Positions 11,456 through 19,109 of a DNA stretch of 64,000 bases are shown here, one piece after another. Position 1 is the stretch's first letter, and the number at the start of each line of letters is the position of its first letter. The position numbers and the translations under genes are program-made. Origin of the DNA: an uncultured Bacteroidales bacterium (lineage in GTDB: Bacteria > Bacteroidota > Bacteroidia > Bacteroidales > UBA932); assembly GCA_946415475.1 (NCBI GenBank), contig CAMKSQ010000001.1, positions 124,001 to 188,000 on the forward strand, given 5' to 3'. The notes under the pieces were generated by a model. That model was given only the letters and a program-made list of their open reading frames with translations. It ran no database searches and had not been told where the DNA came from.

Positions 11456-11546
11456 ACCCCCTGAGAATGAGGGAATTCCATATCAGGAATATCCATATTT
11501 TTTCTTATCTTTGCAGCCTAATGTACTTTAACTGAACCTGTTTAAT

Positions 11547-12494
11547 ATGAAAATGAACATTCCCCTGATGGCCACTTTGCTGGGTCTGTCCCTGATTGTG
11601 TGTCCCATCATGTACCTCTATGTGGGTCCTGCGCTGGACGAGGTGCAACTTTCTACCCTCAAAACCCTGGGCATAATTTGCGCCTGCAGCGCTATCTATT
11701 GCTTTGTGGTGGGTGAACTTACCGGCAACAATTCCCAAATGGACAAGCTTTGGAGCCTGCTGCCCATTGCCTATACCTGGATTATCGCCATCAATGGCGG
11801 CCTGCAGCTCCGTCTGGTCGTGATTGCCATCCTGGCCACCCTCTGGGGCTGCCGGCTCACCATGAACTTCGCCCGTAAGGGTGCTTACAAACTCAAGTTC
11901 TGGGAGGGAGAGGAAGACTATCGCTGGAGCGTGGTGCGCAGCGGTGCGCCGTTCAATAACAACCGCCTGGCATGGGGTCTTTTCGACCTTTTCTTCATTT
12001 CCATCTACCAGAATGTGTTGGTCCTGATGACCACCTTCCCGGCCCTGGTGAGCATGAATTCCACCGTACCGTTTGGCTGGATGGACGTCATCGCCGCCGC
12101 CCTTATGTTCTATTTCATTCTGCACGAGACCATTGCCGATGAGCAGCAGTGGGCTTTCCAGACCACCAAGTGGAAGATGATCAATACGGGTCAGAAACTG
12201 GAAGATTTGCCGGCTCCGTATAACAAGGGATTTAATACGCACGGCCTCTGGAGCCGCAGCCGTCACCCCAACTATCTGGGTGAGCAGGGCACCTGGTGCG
12301 CCCTTTATCTCTTCTCCGTCGCTGCCGGCGTAGGTGTCTTCAATTGGAGCATCATTGGCGCGCTCCTGCTGATTGTGCTCTTCATGGGCAGTTCCGCCTT
12401 GGCAGAGGAAATCAGCTCCGGGAAATATCCGGAATACGCGAATTACTGTCAGTCAGTTCCCCGGTTCTTCCCTTGGAAGAAATACAACGGATAA
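11547..12494 (+). CDS. DUF1295 (steroid 5-alpha-reductase-like) membrane protein
   Basis: Multiple hydrophobic helices; HGLWSRSRHPNYLGEQ signature. Confidence 0.85.
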   Translation: MKMNIPLMATLLGLSLIVCPIMYLYVGPALDEVQLSTLKTLGIICACSAIYCFVVGELTGNNSQMDKLWSLLPIAYTWIIAINGGLQLRLVVIAILATLWGCRLTMNFARKGAYKLKFWEGEEDYRWSVVRSGAPFNNNRLAWGLFDLFFISIYQNVLVLMTTFPALVSMNSTVPFGWMDVIAAALMFYFILHETIADEQQWAFQTTKWKMINTGQKLEDLPAPYNKGFNTHGLWSRSRHPNYLGEQGTWCALYLFSVAAGVGVFNWSIIGALLLIVLFMGSSALAEEISSGKYPEYANYCQSVPRFFPWKKYNG

Positions 12495-12527
12495 AAAAAT
12501 GCGGGCCTCAGGACCCGCATTTTTTAT
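12494..12527. terminator. Bidirectional terminator between convergent genes
   Basis: AAAAAATGCGGG-CCTCAGGA-CCCGCATTTTTT. Confidence 0.85.
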
Positions 12528-13045
12528 TTAGCTTTGATTAGGTATTCCGTGGAGATGCCTCCGAATTCTTCCAGCACCATCCGTTTGAGTGTGCCGTTTT
12601 TCAGGTAGTCCAGCTCCATGCCGGAATAGCCCTTGGGTTTAACCTTGCGGACCTTGATGACTACGTGCTTGCCGCCGTCCTTATTGTCCGAAACGGTGCA
12701 ATCCGCATCCAGTTCTTCCGCAATTTCCTTGTATTTTCCGGCAAGACCATAGATAATGGCGTTGCTCTCTACCTTGATGGACTTGTTATTCTCCCGGTTG
12801 ATATCCATTGCCACACCGCGCAAATCCATACGCAGGTAGGGACCGTCGATAATGAAGTAGTCGCCGTCCGGTTTGGTATAAAGCATGGCCAGCTGGTCGG
12901 GGGCGGTGAAAGAAATGGTGCCCTCGCTCTTGATGACGCGGCCGGAAATCTTCAGTGTTTTAGCCTGGGTAAATGTGCCTTCCAGGTTCTGTGCTCCTGC
13001 GGCAATACCGCAGAGAAGCAGCGCAAATGTAAGGATTTTCTTCAT
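12524..13045 (-). CDS. lolA: LolA-like outer-membrane lipoprotein carrier protein
   Basis: Signal peptide, EGTFTQAKTLKISGRVIKSEGTISFTAPDQLAMLYTKPDG. Confidence 0.75.
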   Translation of the reverse strand: MKKILTFALLLCGIAAGAQNLEGTFTQAKTLKISGRVIKSEGTISFTAPDQLAMLYTKPDGDYFIIDGPYLRMDLRGVAMDINRENNKSIKVESNAIIYGLAGKYKEIAEELDADCTVSDNKDGGKHVVIKVRKVKPKGYSGMELDYLKNGTLKRMVLEEFGGISTEYLIKAK

Positions 13046-13086
13046 AGCAAGGACAATTTGCTGCAAAAACAATGCCCGCGCGATTT

Positions 13087-13099
13087 TGACATTTTGTCA
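13087..13099. promoter_or_regulatory. Palindrome TGACATTTTGTCA between divergent lolA and clpC
   Basis: Perfect 5-bp arms around TTT in the divergent intergenic region. Confidence 0.4.
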
Positions 13100-13154
13100 G
13101 TTTCCTGCAACGGGCGCGATTGTTGATAAGGGGAAATTGATTAATTTTGTATTC

Positions 13155-15491
13155 ATGCAATTGAAAGTTACCGAGGACCTCAATCTGGTCATTAAATACG
13201 CGCGGGAGGAAGCCATGCGCACCGGCAGTTACGGCATTGGCCCGGACCACCTCTTTTTGGGCATCATCCGCCACGAGGAAAATCCGGCGTTCAAGGCGCT
13301 GCAGGACCTGGCCATTGAGCCGGCAGACCTCAAAGCCTTTATCGACCAGCGCATTTTCACAAACGAGACCATCCCGTACGAGCAAATTGAGAACATCAGT
13401 TTCTCTCGCCAGGCGCAGAACGTGCTCAGTATCACCGTAATGGAAGCCACCCGGCTCAAGAGCCCGGCGGCCGCCCCACAGCATTTGCTGCTGGCCCTAT
13501 GCCGTACCACGGAAAGTTACGGGCAAGTGTACCTGCGCTCGCACGGTGTCGACTATGGCCGCCTGCTGGCCTATATGGAGGACGAAGGTCTCCTGCGTCC
13601 CCAGCAGCCGGAAGGGGAAGAAGAAACGCCCAAGCAGCCCTCACAGGGGCCGGAAGAGGAGCCCGCAGAGGAGAAAAAACTGGACATTGAGGAGTTTGCC
13701 TATGACCTCACCCGCGCTGCCCGCGAGGGCAAACTTGACCCGGTGGTAGGCCGCGATACGGAAATTGCCCGCGTCATCGAGATTCTGGGTCGAAGGAAAA
13801 AGAACAACCCCATGCTCATCGGCGACCCTGGCGTGGGCAAGAGTGCCATTGTAGAAGGCATCGCCCAGCGCATCGCCACCGGAGACATCTCCGCCGCACT
13901 GGCAAAAAAACGCATCCTCTCCCTGGATATCGCTTCCGTAGTCGCCGGAACCAAATATCGTGGCGATTTTGAAAAACGCCTCAAGACCATCATCAAAGAG
14001 GCCTCGGAGAACCCGGACCTCATCTTGTTCATTGACGAGTTCCACACCATCGTGGGAGCCGGCGGTGCTTCCGGAAGCCTGGATGCGGCCAACATGCTGA
14101 AGCCGGCGCTCGCCCGTGGAGAGTTCCAGTGCATCGGCGCCACCACGCTGGACGAATTCACCAAGATTGTGGAGAAGGATGGCGCTCTGGACCGCCGCTT
14201 CCAAAAGATTGTGGTGGAATCTACGGACGTTCCGCAGTCCATCGCTATCCTGCAGCAACTCAAGCCCAAATACGAGGAGTTCCATGGCATTACTTATACG
14301 GACGATGCCATTGAGGCTGCCGTACGCCTGACGGATCGCTATATTACGGACAAGTCGCTGCCGGACAAGGCCATTGACGCCCTGGACGAAGCCGGCTCCA
14401 TGGTCCGCCTGTCGCTGGCCAAAAAGAAAGGCCGCAGCAACGTGGTAGAGGCCGAGGATATCGCCTCCGTGGTGTCCAAAATGACGGGCATTCCGGTTAA
14501 CAAGGTGGCCGAGAGCGAAGGCAACCGCCTGGTAAAAATGCGCGAACGCCTCAAGCAGCGCATCATCGGCCAGGACGAGGCCGTTGAAAAGGTGGTGCGC
14601 GCTATTCAACGCAATCGAGCCGGCCTCAAGGACCCGCACCGGCCCATCGGCACTTTCCTGTTCTTTGGCCCCACCGGCGTCGGAAAGACGCAACTGGCCC
14701 GTTCGCTGGCAGAGTATCTGTTTGACAGCGAGGATAATTTGGTGCGCATCGACATGAGCGAGTACATGGAGAAATTCAGCGTGTCGCGGCTGATTGGCGC
14801 GCCTCCGGGCTATGTAGGTTATGAGGAGGGCGGTCAGCTGAGCGAACGGGTGCGTCGCAAACCCTACTGCGTGGTGCTGCTGGACGAGATTGAAAAGGCC
14901 CATCCGGATATCTTCAACCTGCTGCTGCAGGTGATGGACGAAGGCCGCCTGACAGACAGCAACGGCCGAACGGTGGACTTTAAGAATACCATTGTGATTA
15001 TGACTTCCAACGTGGGCAGCCGCGAGATGGAGGAATATGGAAACGGGATAGGTTTTGCCACAGCGGGCAAGAACGTGGAGATGGACCGGCGTTCCGTGGT
15101 AGAAAAAGCGGTGAAGAAGGCATTTCCGCCGGAATTCATCAACCGTGTGGATGACCAGGTATACTTCAACTCCCTGACCAAGGAATCCATTGAGTCCATC
15201 ATCGACATTGAACTCAAGGACCTGCGGGCGCGTGCGTTGGAAGCCGGTTACAAGCTCACCATCACGCCTTCCGCCAAGCGTTTTATTGCCGATGCAGGCT
15301 ATGACCCTGCCTACGGTGCCCGTCCGCTGAAACGGGCCGTAATGCGCTACGTGGAAGACCCTGTGTCCGAATTCATCATTGGAGACCGCATCCTTGTGGC
15401 CAGGCAGAAAGGCAGCAGCGCCGTGCGTACCCTCCGCGTGAGCCTGTCTCCGGACAAGGAATCCACCGTAGTGGACCTGAAGACGGAGTAA
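13155..15491 (+). CDS. clpC: ATP-dependent Clp protease ATP-binding subunit (ClpC/ClpA-type)
   Basis: Clp N-domain, two AAA modules (GDPGVGKSAIVEG; FGPTGVGKTQLAR); start set at MQLKVTEDLN. Confidence 0.93.
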   Translation: MQLKVTEDLNLVIKYAREEAMRTGSYGIGPDHLFLGIIRHEENPAFKALQDLAIEPADLKAFIDQRIFTNETIPYEQIENISFSRQAQNVLSITVMEATRLKSPAAAPQHLLLALCRTTESYGQVYLRSHGVDYGRLLAYMEDEGLLRPQQPEGEEETPKQPSQGPEEEPAEEKKLDIEEFAYDLTRAAREGKLDPVVGRDTEIARVIEILGRRKKNNPMLIGDPGVGKSAIVEGIAQRIATGDISAALAKKRILSLDIASVVAGTKYRGDFEKRLKTIIKEASENPDLILFIDEFHTIVGAGGASGSLDAANMLKPALARGEFQCIGATTLDEFTKIVEKDGALDRRFQKIVVESTDVPQSIAILQQLKPKYEEFHGITYTDDAIEAAVRLTDRYITDKSLPDKAIDALDEAGSMVRLSLAKKKGRSNVVEAEDIASVVSKMTGIPVNKVAESEGNRLVKMRERLKQRIIGQDEAVEKVVRAIQRNRAGLKDPHRPIGTFLFFGPTGVGKTQLARSLAEYLFDSEDNLVRIDMSEYMEKFSVSRLIGAPPGYVGYEEGGQLSERVRRKPYCVVLLDEIEKAHPDIFNLLLQVMDEGRLTDSNGRTVDFKNTIVIMTSNVGSREMEEYGNGIGFATAGKNVEMDRRSVVEKAVKKAFPPEFINRVDDQVYFNSLTKESIESIIDIELKDLRARALEAGYKLTITPSAKRFIADAGYDPAYGARPLKRAVMRYVEDPVSEFIIGDRILVARQKGSSAVRTLRVSLSPDKESTVVDLKTE

Positions 15492-15509
15492 CGGCGGGCC
15501 GGCGGCGCA

Positions 15510-15635
15510 CTAGAGGCTGGCAGCCTGCTCGAATTCCAGATCCAGATCGCTGATAATATCCTTCAGGGCCTGGAAAGAAGTGGTGGAAGAAATCATGTTT
15601 CCGAGAGCGTCGATGTTGAAATCTGTGTTGCGCAT
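15510..15635 (-). CDS. Small ORF, 41 aa (MRNTDFNIDALGNMISSTTSFQALKDIISDLDLEFEQAASL)
   Basis: Manual translation; ATG lies ~27 nt downstream of a TATCTTTG -7 box (15662-15669, reverse strand). Confidence 0.5.
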   Translation of the reverse strand: MRNTDFNIDALGNMISSTTSFQALKDIISDLDLEFEQAASL

Positions 15636-15740
15636 GGTACTGTTCTTTTAAGTTTCTGGTGCAAAGATACAGCCACCATGCGCCAAACCATTGCGCAAGC
15701 AAAAAATTTTTAGACCTTCATTTAATAAAAGGGATAACCA

Positions 15741-16646
15741 TTATGGAATCAGCCCGATAAGAGACTTACACCCTTCTTCGGGGAACTTGTCATGATGGAC
15801 AAGGTTGAACATAAAGGGAACCCTCACAGCATAATAAGCCAGTATCTTACGTGTGTACTCGCGAAGTGCTGTCGGGGCGCTCGTCCCCAGGTAAGCCGGA
15901 AGAAAAGCGTCCCAGAATGAGACCAGGGTCTCCTGGGTAAGATGCAGAAGGAAATCGGCCCGATTATCTCCTAAATTGTGAGTGATGGTCCAGAACCAGC
16001 CCAGGTCCCACTCGGGGGCTCCATAGCCGAACTGGCCGATGTCAATCCACAGCGTACGATTGCCATCCGTGATGATATTGCCTATGTGGAAGTCTCCATG
16101 AACACAGGTGGAGGGCTCCTGAATCTTGTCAAGGAAAGCCAAGGCGCGCTTCCTGTACTCCGATGTCACGGCATCGCTGCTGAGATAGAACGAGTGCAGC
16201 ACTTCCCTGATAGCGGGGATCCTGTCAGTGTCGGGAGCTGTGGCGTGCAGCTCCAGGGCGGCCTTGGCAAAGGCCTCGACGAGCTCAGGCATCTTCTCCG
16301 GCTCCTGAGACAAGATGCGGGCAAAAGAACGCTTCCCGGAGATGAACTCGTACTCTGCTCCTAGGTGCTCGCCGTCCGTGACAAGCCTGTAGGGTTTAGG
16401 GGTAGGGATACCCAGGTCATAAACGGCCTGCGCCACCTTAAACTCTTCAATGGCCATATCGGCCTCAAAACCGCTCTTGTAGAGCTTTGCAAGGGAATTG
16501 CGGCTGTTGTGCTTATAGGTAATGGCGGTCCCCCCTTCTCCTGACTGCCGGTATTCGTCCAGGTTAATAGATTCGCAGTGTTGCATAACTCGTGTATTGA
16601 AAGTCTGTGTTTTTATGGTGTTTATGCGAGAATTCACGGGTAGCAA
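15741..16646 (-). CDS. TIGR02172-like phosphotransferase (APH/choline kinase fold)
   Basis: CVHGDFHIGNIITDGNRTLWIDIGQFGYGAPEWDLGWF kinase motifs. Confidence 0.8.
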   Translation of the reverse strand: MLPVNSRINTIKTQTFNTRVMQHCESINLDEYRQSGEGGTAITYKHNSRNSLAKLYKSGFEADMAIEEFKVAQAVYDLGIPTPKPYRLVTDGEHLGAEYEFISGKRSFARILSQEPEKMPELVEAFAKAALELHATAPDTDRIPAIREVLHSFYLSSDAVTSEYRKRALAFLDKIQEPSTCVHGDFHIGNIITDGNRTLWIDIGQFGYGAPEWDLGWFWTITHNLGDNRADFLLHLTQETLVSFWDAFLPAYLGTSAPTALREYTRKILAYYAVRVPFMFNLVHHDKFPEEGCKSLIGLIP

Positions 16647-17456
16647 TCAATATCCGTAAATCAGGCCATATTTGTCATGAAGGCTCTTGAGCTTTCCGTT
16701 GGATTTCATTTCCCGGATTGTCTCGTTAACCTTCTTCAGAAGGTCCTCCTGCCCTTTCCGCATCAGGACACCTATCTGCCCTCTGTTAAAAGGCTGGTCC
16801 AGAAGCGGGGCCGAGAGCCTGGTATCGTTATTGACATACCAAGGAGCCTCCGTGATTTCTGTGATCATCACATCGGCCTCCCCCTCTGCTATTTGGTCTG
16901 GGATATCCTCATTCTTCCCATAAACAATAAGAGTACACAGGGGAAGATTCTCCCGGGCGAACGTCTCGTTGAGGCCTCCCGGATTGACCATCACCCGGAC
17001 ATCCGGTTTATTGAGGTCTTTGAGCGTCTTGTATTTTGACGCATCTTCCCTCCGGCAGAGGATGGTCTTACCGTTGCAAAGGTAACCTTCGGACATGTCC
17101 ATCGTCTCCTGCCGAACATCCGTGATCGTGATTCCGCCGATGGCGAAGTCAAACAGTTCCGCTTTCTGGACATCTGCTGACAAGGTTGGCCATGAGGTGG
17201 GGACATAACTGATGCTTACGCCCAGGCTTCCTGCAATCTCCCCTGCCACATCAATCCCGAATCCCCAGTACTCTCCGGTCCCCGGTTCCTTGTAACTTAA
17301 TGGCCGATAATCCCCCGTCGTACCGACAAGAAGGGTCCCCCGTTTTTGGATCTTATCGAGCGTTGGCGTGCTGGACACTCTTTTTTGTAATCCGCAGCCA
17401 ATGGCTAAAAAGCACAAGATAAAGACTGGAAGAATTGTCAGGAGCAATCTTTTCAT
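16647..17456 (-). CDS. Cyclohexadienyl (prephenate/arogenate) dehydratase-like SBP-fold lipoprotein
   Basis: Lipobox LAIGC; GTTGDYRPLSYKE, VPTSWPTL, VMVNPGGLNETFARENL resemble periplasmic PheC. Confidence 0.75.
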   Translation of the reverse strand: MKRLLLTILPVFILCFLAIGCGLQKRVSSTPTLDKIQKRGTLLVGTTGDYRPLSYKEPGTGEYWGFGIDVAGEIAGSLGVSISYVPTSWPTLSADVQKAELFDFAIGGITITDVRQETMDMSEGYLCNGKTILCRREDASKYKTLKDLNKPDVRVMVNPGGLNETFARENLPLCTLIVYGKNEDIPDQIAEGEADVMITEITEAPWYVNNDTRLSAPLLDQPFNRGQIGVLMRKGQEDLLKKVNETIREMKSNGKLKSLHDKYGLIYGY

Positions 17457-17475
17457 CGTTCAATTTTGTTGAGTT

Positions 17476-17649
17476 TCATTGAATTTTCTTCCCGAACGGA
17501 AAAATGGAGCCAATCGCCATCTTGAAATGCTGCATGCCCCAGGGAATGCCGATGATGGTGATGCACATCAGCAGCCCCACAAAATAGTATATGAGGGCGA
17601 TGAGAAGACCGCCCAGTACGAGCCAGAGAATATTTCCAAGAAAGTTCAT
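17476..17649 (-). CDS. Short YccF-domain membrane protein (57 aa)
   Basis: Manual translation: MNFLGNILWLVLGGLLIALIYYFVGLLMCITIIGIPWGMQHFKMAIGSIFPFGKKIQ. Confidence 0.75.
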   Translation of the reverse strand: MNFLGNILWLVLGGLLIALIYYFVGLLMCITIIGIPWGMQHFKMAIGSIFPFGKKIQ

Positions 17650-17677
17650 AATGGTTTGATGTCTTCTTTCTTAATCG

Positions 17678-17934
17678 TTAATACAATTTCTTTTTGACAC
17701 TCCAGCTTCCCATTGTCTTGCCTCGATACTCTATGGTCCGAAAGTCGAAGACCTCGAAGCCCAGTTTCTTGTAGAAAGCGATGTTCTTTTCCGAATTGGT
17801 GAAGAACACCAGTTCCTCGACTGTTTCTCGGGGAACCAGTTGGTGAAGTACTCGTAGTCATCGAAAGCCCGGGTGGCCACCTCCGCCGCCTCCCGGAGCT
17901 CCCGGTGCTTCATCCTGCCAAACGTGAGATTCAT
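17678..17934 (-). pseudogene. GNAT acetyltransferase remnant (internal deletion plus frame change)
   Basis: N-terminal MNLTFGRMKHRELREAAEVATRAFDDYEYFTNWFPEK in one frame, C-terminal VFFTNSEKNIAFYKKLGFEVFDFRTIEYRGKTMGSWSVKKKLY in another; only ~85 codons in total. Confidence 0.85.
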
Positions 17935-18004
17935 CCTAGGAATTGATAGCTATTTAATTAACTGATAAATTTAGCAAAAATCCGCCGATTGCCCAAATTC
18001 ATCC

Positions 18005-18034
18005 GAATTTTCTTCCCGAACGAAAAATGTAGCC
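18005..18034. repeat. Second copy of the yccF 3'-end sequence (direct repeat of 17481-17511)
   Basis: gaattttcttcccgaacgaaaaatgtagcc vs gaattttcttcccgaacggaaaaatggagcc (one indel, one mismatch). Confidence 0.8.
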
Positions 18035-18088
18035 GGGACTGGAAGCATCGGCGGGAAGATAAATATATTGGATGCCTCTCTTGGGGAT

Positions 18089-18220
18089 GTCAAAGGTTGG
18101 TAACACATTTGCGAAAGGTTGGTTTTTAAGATACCAACCTTTTGCGCTCAATGGGGCATTGAAGGCACTCTGGTGAATTTTACGTGTCAAAGATTGGCTC
18201 CTCAAAAACCAACCTTTGAC
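18089..18220. repeat. Cluster of five GTCAAAGGTTGG-like 12-mers forming two hairpins
   Basis: Direct copies at 18089, 18111, 18186; inverted copies at 18133 and 18209. Confidence 0.85.
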
Positions 18221-18333
18221 AAAAACATGACCAACCACTTACGGCATGGCATATAAAAGAGTCTCTGATACCACCTCAGCACCCCCTGGTATTCTTTAAA
18301 GCGACAGGGGGCATTCAATGAAATGCCATTGCG

Positions 18334-18801
18334 TTACAAATACAGCGCATGGGTATTTTTGATTTCGTCCATCACGAAGGAGGAGAGGATGGAGCCGATG
18401 GCGCTGATGTTGCCCAGGACGTTGATGATGAACTCGTTGTAGTACTTCATATCGGGCGCGTAAATCTTTAACAGATAGTCGTATTCGCCGGAAATGTTGT
18501 AGCATTCCACCACCTGGGGGATGTCCCGGATTACGGAGATGAAGTCCCGGGCTACGGCGCGGTTCATCTGCTTGAGCTTCACGGAACAGAATACGGTGAA
18601 TCCCCTACCCAGCTTTTCTGCATCCAGCACGGCCACATACTTTTTGATGAAGCCGCCCTTTTCCAGTCGCTTCATGCGTTCGAAAACGGGCGTGGTGGAA
18701 AGGTTCACGCGCGCAGCCAGCTCTTTTGTAGTAAGTCTGGCGTTCTCCTGCAACGCCCGCAGGATTTGCAAATCCACCGCATCCAATAGCACTTCACTCA
18801 T
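18334..18801 (-). CDS. Lrp/AsnC family transcriptional regulator
   Basis: LDAVDLQILRALQENARLTTKELAARVNLSTTPVFERMKRLEKGGFIKKY. Confidence 0.95.
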   Translation of the reverse strand: MSEVLLDAVDLQILRALQENARLTTKELAARVNLSTTPVFERMKRLEKGGFIKKYVAVLDAEKLGRGFTVFCSVKLKQMNRAVARDFISVIRDIPQVVECYNISGEYDYLLKIYAPDMKYYNEFIINVLGNISAIGSILSSFVMDEIKNTHALYL

Positions 18802-18903
18802 AAGAATAATATTCTAATAAAACCTGTAAAACCAGTATAATTTTTCTATTTATTCCAATTTATACAGCAAATATAGGAATATTTTCCAAATATTTTTAAA
18901 CTC

Positions 18904-18934
18904 TTGTACGTTTTTTCCAATCACGGTATCTTTG
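18904..18934 (+). promoter_or_regulatory. Promoter for metY operon: TTG-N20-TATCTTTG
   Basis: TTG 18904-18906, TATCTTTG 18927-18934. Confidence 0.65.
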
Positions 18935-18938
18935 CAAT

Positions 18939-19082
18939 CCGAAGGGGGTATAGGTACCCAAACCGTCGCTTCGCGACCCCTCCCAAATCGCGACACGCCG
19001 TCTAACGACGTTGCGGCTGTGGGCCCCTCCCTCTTACACGGCCGAGGGTGGCCATGGGTTTGGGTACCTACACCCCCTTCGG
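18939..19082. repeat. 144-bp near-palindromic element with 26-bp terminal inverted repeats and internal hairpins
   Basis: CCGAAGGGGGTATAGGTACCCAAACC (18939-18964) vs GGTTTGGGTACCTACACCCCCTTCGG (19057-19082), 25/26 complementary. Confidence 0.95.
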
Positions 19083-19109
19083 AAAAACAATAAGACTATA
19101 GACTAGACC

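Noticed and set aside
13641-14903. 420-aa ORF antisense to clpC
   Set aside because: Shadow ORF; the sense strand encodes canonical Clp ATPase motifs throughout.
17999-18238. 79-aa ORF MVGHVFVKGWFLRSQSLTRK...
   Set aside because: Consists of the inverted-repeat cluster and the duplicated yccF tail; treated as non-coding repeat translation.
18939-19082. Rho-independent terminator interpretation of the 144-bp palindrome
   Set aside because: No T run follows either arm and it lies directly downstream of a promoter; a simple terminator does not explain the internal hairpins.
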